Shown in pieces: positions 25,412 to 27,360 of a DNA stretch of 27,360 bases. Position numbers and translations under genes: made by a program. Each line of letters begins with the position of its first letter. Position 1 is the stretch's first letter. The DNA is from Candidatus Thalassarchaeum betae (GTDB taxonomy: Archaea; Thermoplasmatota; Poseidoniia; Poseidoniales; Thalassarchaeaceae): contig JAKUUO010000006.1 in the NCBI GenBank assembly GCA_022448665.1, forward strand, positions 39,751-67,110, given 5' to 3'. The notes beneath the pieces are model-generated. The model had not been told where the DNA came from and ran no database searches. It was given only the letters and a program-made list of their open reading frames with translations.

Positions 25412-25429
25412 GGCTCTAACCAGTGGTCA
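25405..25429. promoter_or_regulatory. Inverted repeat at the polX / membrane protein divergent junction
   Basis: TGACCAC (25405-25411) and GTGGTCA (25423-25429) are perfect 7-base inverted arms separated by 11 bases. The left arm overlaps the polX GTG start. The geometry, centres 18 bases apart, would suit a dimeric repressor controlling both divergent genes, but chance cannot be excluded for a single seven-base pair of arms. Confidence 0.25.
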
Positions 25430-25451
25430 CCCGCCTTGACTCTGTCCCTCG

Positions 25452-25838
25452 GTGGCCGGAAGTCTCCTCCCCAACTTACTCAAGCGGGCTCGTTCACGAA
25501 GGGGTGTGGATGCAATCAGCCTAGCCGAGACGGCTTCTGTGGGACTGTGTGGCTTGGCTGTGCTACTTTGGATGTCGATTGGGAGCTTCTCACGGACCGA
25601 GGCCCGAGAGTTACTGGCACAGCGGGCCATAGCCGCCCTATGCGTTACCTCGGCTGTGCTCCTGTTCGCTCTCCACCAAATGGGAGGGGAGCTCTGGGGC
25701 TCGAGGAACATGGCGCGTCCTATGGCGGTCATAGCCGTCATCGTGGCCTTAGCGGGGATGCTGAACATCAAGGGCAAGGACGTCCAAGGGGAAACCAATC
25801 CGCACAAAATCGCGAAGATGCGGCGGGAAGAGGAGTAA
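25452..25838 (+). CDS. Three-helix membrane protein of unknown function
   Basis: 128 residues from GTG 25452; a GTG at 25506, preceded by AAGGGG, is an alternative that removes 18 Arg-rich residues and begins just before the first helix. Hydrophobic segments: about 25-42 (ETASVGLCGLAVLLWMSIG), 58-76 (AIAALCVTSAVLLFALHQM) and 88-104 (PMAVIAVIVALAGMLNI). A basic C-terminal tail (NPHKIAKMRREEE) follows. No family is recognised. It diverges from polX with 40 bases between and meets the NifU-domain gene tail to tail one base apart. Confidence 0.6.
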   Translation: MAGSLLPNLLKRARSRRGVDAISLAETASVGLCGLAVLLWMSIGSFSRTEARELLAQRAIAALCVTSAVLLFALHQMGGELWGSRNMARPMAVIAVIVALAGMLNIKGKDVQGETNPHKIAKMRREEE

Positions 25839-25839
25839 T

Positions 25840-26115
25840 CTACTCGCCTTCGAGCTTGTCGTCGATGAAGGCGCGCATGTACGCGGGCAGCTCGCCGTTG
25901 ACGAAGACGACGTCGTTGACGTCTTCGAGTTTCATTAGTGAATAATAAATCTGCATCGCGGTCATAGGAGTGGCACTGCATCCGGTGCAACCGCCCTCGA
26001 GGGAGATCATGATTATCCCGTCAGCGGTGTCCACCACGTTGACGACGCCGTCATGGGCATCGAGAACCGCCTGAACGGGGCCTACAGAGTCGAGAATCGT
26101 CTGCTTGTCCACCAT
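25840..26115 (-). CDS. NifU C-terminal-like iron-sulfur scaffold protein
   Basis: 91 residues from ATG 26115, preceded by GGAGGAAGGTG, a good ribosome binding region. It is a stand-alone Nfu/NifU C-terminal domain: the N-terminal helix (KQTILDSVGPVQAVLDAHDGVVNVVDTADGIIMISLEGG, with the conserved pattern ending in GG) leads to the CxxC motif GGCTGCSATPMT and a following helix. Proteins of this family hold or carry an assembled [4Fe-4S] cluster to target enzymes. Possible local clients are the iron-sulfur oxidoreductase at 13799-15856 and endonuclease III, which is inference. It is convergent with the three-helix membrane protein and divergent from the class I amidotransferase. Confidence 0.88.
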   Translation of the reverse strand: MVDKQTILDSVGPVQAVLDAHDGVVNVVDTADGIIMISLEGGCTGCSATPMTAMQIYYSLMKLEDVNDVVFVNGELPAYMRAFIDDKLEGE

Positions 26116-26182
26116 TCGGCACCTTCCTCCGGCCTTCCAGTCCATGCGGGGGGCTTTCAACCAATTGCCGCTTCGAGGAGTC

Positions 26183-27082
26183 ATGGGCGCGCACACGCGG
26201 GTGATGCTGCTCGACCTGCTGGTCGAGCGCCCCGAATTCGGACACGGTGGAAATCAGGAGATGATTCGCCCTCTCGCGTACTCTGGCAGTGTAGAGGTCT
26301 TGCTCCTAACCCCACAGATGCAATCGCACGAAGCGGGGCAGCGGGCTCAGTCAGAAGGGGAGGTGCTTCTGACCGAGGACGACGTTCCGCACTGGGACGA
26401 CGATTTCGGCTTCTGGCAGGAATACACGCTGGAAATAGGTGGAAACCCGGTGTCCTTCCGGCGTATCGCGATGCCACTGCACGGAGATGATGATGCGACT
26501 GCCCGATGGTTCGACGGGTTCGGCATCGATGCGCTCTACTGCAGTGGCTCGCGCCGCAATGTCTCGATATGGGAGGACTGGATGGAAGGCAGCGCATCTC
26601 TCATGCGAGCCTCGGTGAACTCAGGCACCCCCACGCTTGGGATCTGCTTCGGCCACCAGTTGCTGTGCAAGGCACTCGGCGCCACCATCACCCGTTCCGA
26701 CTCACTATCCAACGGAGTCTGGGACCTTGAGCTAACTGATGAGGGGCAGGGGGACCGACTCTTCCAAGCCAGGCGCACCGGCGCCGACGACTCGCCGGTG
26801 GTCCTGTTCACTCACAAGGACCACGTTGTCACGGTCCCTGACTGCTGCACTCTGCTCGGGCGTACCAATCACAATCTCGTCACAGCCGTACGAGTACACG
26901 ACGAGGCCGGCAACCCACTGCCTTCGTGGGGAGTGCAGTTCCATCCAGAAGCTGCGAAGGCACGCGTCGAGCGCGCCTTCGAATGGGGGCACATCACAGA
27001 GGATGAGTTGGTCGCTTTCCAACGCGAACATGACGGCGCGGGGATTCTGTCCTCCTTCGCCTCTGTCGTCCTAGACAACTGA
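26183..27082 (+). CDS. Stand-alone class I glutamine amidotransferase (GMP synthase-like GATase)
   Basis: 299 residues from ATG 26183, just after GAGGAG (two-base spacing). The frame is open to 26105 but overlaps the NifU-domain start on the other strand, so the shorter form is preferred. The triad is complete: C155 in LGICFGHQLL, H254 and E256 in VQFHPEA. The first 110 residues are longer than the bare GATase domain and begin with VMLLDLLVERPEFGHGG. No synthetase domain follows, so it is not GuaA itself; it resembles the stand-alone GMP synthase-like amidotransferases of unknown substrate. It is not closely similar by eye to the C26 enzyme at 12624-13313. It is followed by a GC-rich hairpin. 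Confidence 0.83.
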   Translation: MGAHTRVMLLDLLVERPEFGHGGNQEMIRPLAYSGSVEVLLLTPQMQSHEAGQRAQSEGEVLLTEDDVPHWDDDFGFWQEYTLEIGGNPVSFRRIAMPLHGDDDATARWFDGFGIDALYCSGSRRNVSIWEDWMEGSASLMRASVNSGTPTLGICFGHQLLCKALGATITRSDSLSNGVWDLELTDEGQGDRLFQARRTGADDSPVVLFTHKDHVVTVPDCCTLLGRTNHNLVTAVRVHDEAGNPLPSWGVQFHPEAAKARVERAFEWGHITEDELVAFQREHDGAGILSSFASVVLDN

Positions 27083-27089
27083 GGGTACT

Positions 27090-27106
27090 CCGCCCCGAAG
27101 GGGCGG
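27090..27106. terminator. GC-rich 7-3-7 hairpin after the amidotransferase gene
   Basis: CCGCCCC-gaa-GGGGCGG lies eight bases past the amidotransferase stop and 15 bases before the TATA-like element of the next gene. It could end the upstream transcript or act as an upstream control site for the pyrophosphatase. There is no T-run directly after it, and archaeal termination normally depends on T-runs, so the terminator label is tentative. Confidence 0.35.
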
Positions 27107-27121
27107 GGCTATTGGATTTGG

Positions 27122-27159
27122 ATTATAAGCGGGTCTTGGGTCGGCGGGGCGACAGGTGA
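27122..27159 (+). promoter_or_regulatory. TATA-like box and Shine-Dalgarno of the pyrophosphatase gene
   Basis: ATTATAAG (27122-27129) lies 36-43 bases before the start codon, and AGGTGA (27154-27159) lies five bases before it. Together they suggest a short leader of roughly 10-15 bases carrying a ribosome binding site, unlike the leaderless layout at the TBP gene. Confidence 0.55.
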
Positions 27160-27164
27160 ACAGT

Positions 27165-27360
27165 ATGATTGAGATAGAGAACATCCAAGAAATCGGAGCA
27201 GGGACGGCAATAGTAGGACTACTGATTGCTTTCATGCTGTACAATAAGATCAACAAGATCGAGATTAGCAATCCAGTTGTCGCAGATATTACTCAGCAGA
27301 TTCAGAATGGCGCCATGGCCTTCCTTAATGCAGAATACAGGTATCTAGCCATATTCATCG
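27165..27360 (+). CDS. hppA: Membrane-bound pyrophosphatase, 5' part only
   Basis: The frame opens at ATG 27165 and runs off the right edge, giving 65 residues. The first helix (about 12-25, GTAIVGLLIAFMLY) is followed by a polar stretch and then ITQQIQNGAMAFLNAEYRYLAIFI, the conserved QxGAxAFLxxEY segment at the start of H+- or Na+-translocating pyrophosphatases. These use pyrophosphate hydrolysis to pump ions across the membrane. The coupling ion and potassium dependence cannot be judged from this fragment. The local base composition is more AT-rich than the neighbours. Confidence 0.85.
   Translation, partial: MIEIENIQEIGAGTAIVGLLIAFMLYNKINKIEISNPVVADITQQIQNGAMAFLNAEYRYLAIFI

Noticed and set aside
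25427..25990. 187-codon minus-strand open frame
   Set aside because: Overlaps both the three-helix membrane gene and the NifU-domain gene; it is Arg-rich without domains.

Overview
The window looks like part of an archaeal chromosome, most likely a GC-rich marine Thermoplasmatota of the Poseidoniales (Marine Group II) type. The support is an archaeal TATA-binding protein, a mevalonate kinase, an archaeal-style SepF, archaeal-type IleRS, PHP-fused DNA polymerase X, a membrane pyrophosphatase and several large secreted proteins with PKD, CARDB, lamin-tail or beta-propeller folds. The lineage is inferred from gene content and style, not from a marker-gene tree. Gene packing is extreme. No stretch longer than about 120 bases lacks a gene, and convergent genes abut or overlap. 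No tRNA, rRNA, CRISPR array, insertion sequence or phage gene was recognised.

Layout. Positions 1-3674 (minus strand): an HMA-DUF4396 membrane protein, an exported six-blade PD40 protein, and glutamine-dependent NAD synthase running off the left edge. A 20-bp direct repeat stands the same short distance upstream of the last two start codons. 3777-6962 (plus): isoleucyl-tRNA synthetase. 6966-8399 (minus) and 8509-11205 (plus): a divergent pair of exported proteins, a BNR/Asp-box lipoprotein and a lamin-tail/amidohydrolase surface enzyme with intact metal ligands. 11206-15856 (minus): cysteinyl-tRNA synthetase, a C26-type glutamine amidotransferase, a four-helix membrane protein and a membrane-bound HdrED-like iron-sulfur oxidoreductase.

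15973-21827 (plus): mevalonate kinase, a TATA-binding protein with a roughly 55-residue insertion in its second repeat, a giant CARDB/PKD surface protein with a transmembrane helix and an acidic cytoplasmic tail, and SepF. 21803-25411 (minus): a small hypothetical protein, peroxiredoxin Bcp, endonuclease III, a small membrane protein and PolX, a cluster with an oxidative-damage and base-excision flavour. 25452-27082: a small membrane protein, a NifU-type scaffold domain and a second class I glutamine amidotransferase. 27165 to the right edge: the start of a membrane pyrophosphatase.

Functionally the window mixes translation, transcription, isoprenoid lipid and NAD synthesis, membrane electron transfer and ion pumping, DNA repair, cell division and the cell surface. 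Best candidates for new biology: the lamin-tail/amidohydrolase surface enzyme, the insertion-bearing TBP, the surface protein joined to SepF, the repeat-flanked PD40 gene, and four short palindromes with unrelated arms but the same three-base spacer in gene-upstream regions.
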